Shown: in pieces, positions 4,703 through 5,616 of the stretch
Layout of the letters: each line of letters begins with the position of its first letter
How positions within the stretch are numbered: the stretch's first letter is position 1
Source of the DNA: Hyphomicrobiales bacterium
Lineage (GTDB): Bacteria > Pseudomonadota > Alphaproteobacteria > Rhizobiales > Aestuariivirgaceae
DNA length: 5,616 bases
Assembly (NCBI GenBank): GCA_026987255.1
Contig: JALSNA010000021.1
Location: 1 to 5,616, forward strand
Reading direction: 5' to 3'
Notes under the pieces: model-generated
The model's input: only the letters and a program-made list of their open reading frames with translations
Database searches by the model: none
Told to the model about the DNA's origin: nothing
Translations under genes and position numbers: made by a program

Positions 4703-5614
4703 ATGAAAAAAACCGTTCGCTGGCATATCGCGGTCTTTCTCGCTCCGGCGCTGGCCATCTACACGGCCATCATGGTGCTGCCGCTGATCGGCACCTTGCA
4801 TCTGGCGCTGTTCAAGACGGTGGACAATCATCTGGTCTTTGCCGGGCTGGAGAACTTTCGCGCCCTGCTGTGGGAGCCGCGCTGGGCCAGGGCCTTCTGG
4901 AACGCGCTGGCCAACAACACCTGGTTTTTCATCATCCACATGCTGGTGCAAAACCCCATCGGCATTGCCCTTGCGGCGCTGCTGTCCAGCCCGCGGCTGC
5001 GCTTTGCCAATGCCTACCGCACGGCGATTTTCATGCCCACCATCTTGTCCTTCGTCATCGTCGGTTTCGTATGGAAGCTGATCTTGAGCCCCTTGTGGGG
5101 CATTGCGCCCGATTTCATGCAGGCTTTGGGCCTGCGGCACTATTTCGCCCCCTGGCTGGGCCGGGAGGAAACCGCCCTGACCACGGTGGCGCTGATCTCG
5201 GTGTGGCAGTTCGTGGGCATTCCCATGATGCTGATCTATGCCGCCTTGCTGTCCATTCCCGATGAGGTGATCGAGGCGGCCGAGTGCGACGGGGTGCGCG
5301 GCATGAGCCAGTTCTGGAAAATCAAGCTGCCGCTCATCCTGCCCACCATCGGCATCGTCTCCATCCTGACCTTCGTCGGCAATTTCAACGCCTTCGACCT
5401 GATCTACGTGGTGCAAGGGGCGCTGGCGGGGCCGAACTTCTCCACCGACATCCTGGGCACCTTTCTCTACCGCACCTTCTTCGGCTTCCAGCTGCAACTG
5501 GGCGATCCCAACATGGGCGCGGCCATTGCCTCCATGATGTTCTTCATCATCCTGGCCGGGGTCATGCTCTATCTCTTCGCCGTGCAAAGACGCCTGCGGC
5601 GCTATCAGTTCTGA
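4703..5614 (+). CDS. ABC sugar transporter permease, first of the pair (MalF-type, CUT1), 303 aa
   Basis: Inner-membrane channel subunit of the importer served by the preceding binding protein. About six membrane segments are visible: roughly residues 9-35, 72-96, 108-131, 158-183, 211-237 and 272-294. The cytoplasmic EAA loop that docks the ATPase is clear: EAAECDG at 191-197, then 11 residues to LP at 209-210. The C-terminus RRLRRYQF is typical. Size is normal for the short MalF/UgpA-like class. ATG at 4703 gives the usual basic N-terminus before TM1. No Shine-Dalgarno stands at normal distance: the 12 nt before ATG read CACCCCTCCTTC, and GGAG at 4679-4682 is far and inside a hairpin. Reading may depend on the hairpin or on a leader-independent mode. 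The stop is followed by GG at the window edge; TGAGG there could serve the next gene, expected to be the second permease. Confidence 0.95.
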   Translation: MKKTVRWHIAVFLAPALAIYTAIMVLPLIGTLHLALFKTVDNHLVFAGLENFRALLWEPRWARAFWNALANNTWFFIIHMLVQNPIGIALAALLSSPRLRFANAYRTAIFMPTILSFVIVGFVWKLILSPLWGIAPDFMQALGLRHYFAPWLGREETALTTVALISVWQFVGIPMMLIYAALLSIPDEVIEAAECDGVRGMSQFWKIKLPLILPTIGIVSILTFVGNFNAFDLIYVVQGALAGPNFSTDILGTFLYRTFFGFQLQLGDPNMGAAIASMMFFIILAGVMLYLFAVQRRLRRYQF

Positions 5615-5616
5615 GG

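Noticed and set aside
4703..4716. The permease and the binding protein both begin MKKTV, with nearly the same 14 bases (3353-3366 and 4703-4716)
   Set aside because: Similarity stops after five codons. A Lys-rich start is common in exported and membrane proteins, so a shared origin is not supported.
3230..5587. A 785-codon open frame on the minus strand opposite the ABC importer genes
   Set aside because: Its translation is rich in His, Gln, Gly and Arg with no domain, signal or membrane pattern, and lies antisense to two clear genes. It is a GC-rich codon shadow.

Overview
The window is GC-rich and densely coding, with the codon usage and gene families of a proteobacterium. The periplasmic binding protein and the PhoQ-like kinase with its YWQV...SRSLWD sensor motif look most like alphaproteobacterial proteins. 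This placement is from memory of the families, not from a search. There are six complete protein genes, no RNA gene, no insertion sequence and no CRISPR.

Left half (3-3184): a signalling locus. Three genes run leftward as an apparent operon: a small exported protein with a Gly/Asp-rich linker and a PepSY-like C-terminus (2068-2541), an OmpR-family response regulator with a TTG start (1364-2041), and a PhoQ-like sensor histidine kinase (3-1367) whose GTG start overlaps the regulator's stop codon. Divergent from them is a second small exported protein (2724-3059). Its mature part is almost entirely Gly, Asp, His and Asn, with tandem GGHD repeats, and it ends at two hairpins, the second a strong intrinsic terminator. 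The divergent intergenic region carries three copies of CTGACA. Two of them are 11 bp apart and sit 11 bp upstream of a -10-like hexamer for the leftward operon, which is the layout expected of a PhoP-type response-regulator box.

Right half (3185-5616): the start of a carbohydrate ABC importer operon of the CUT1 type. A candidate promoter has -35 and -10 hexamers lying inside a perfect inverted repeat. It is followed by a periplasmic substrate-binding protein (3353-4627), a long GC-rich intergenic hairpin (4645-4684), and the first inner-membrane permease (4703-5614). A second permease and an ATPase would be expected just beyond the right edge.

How the parts may work together (inference): the kinase senses a periplasmic or envelope signal, perhaps modulated by the PepSY protein, and the regulator acts on the shared divergent region to control its own operon and the Gly/Asp/His-rich protein. 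That protein could be a cation-binding or cell-surface product. The sugar importer appears to be a separate transcription unit, insulated by the terminator at 3141-3184.
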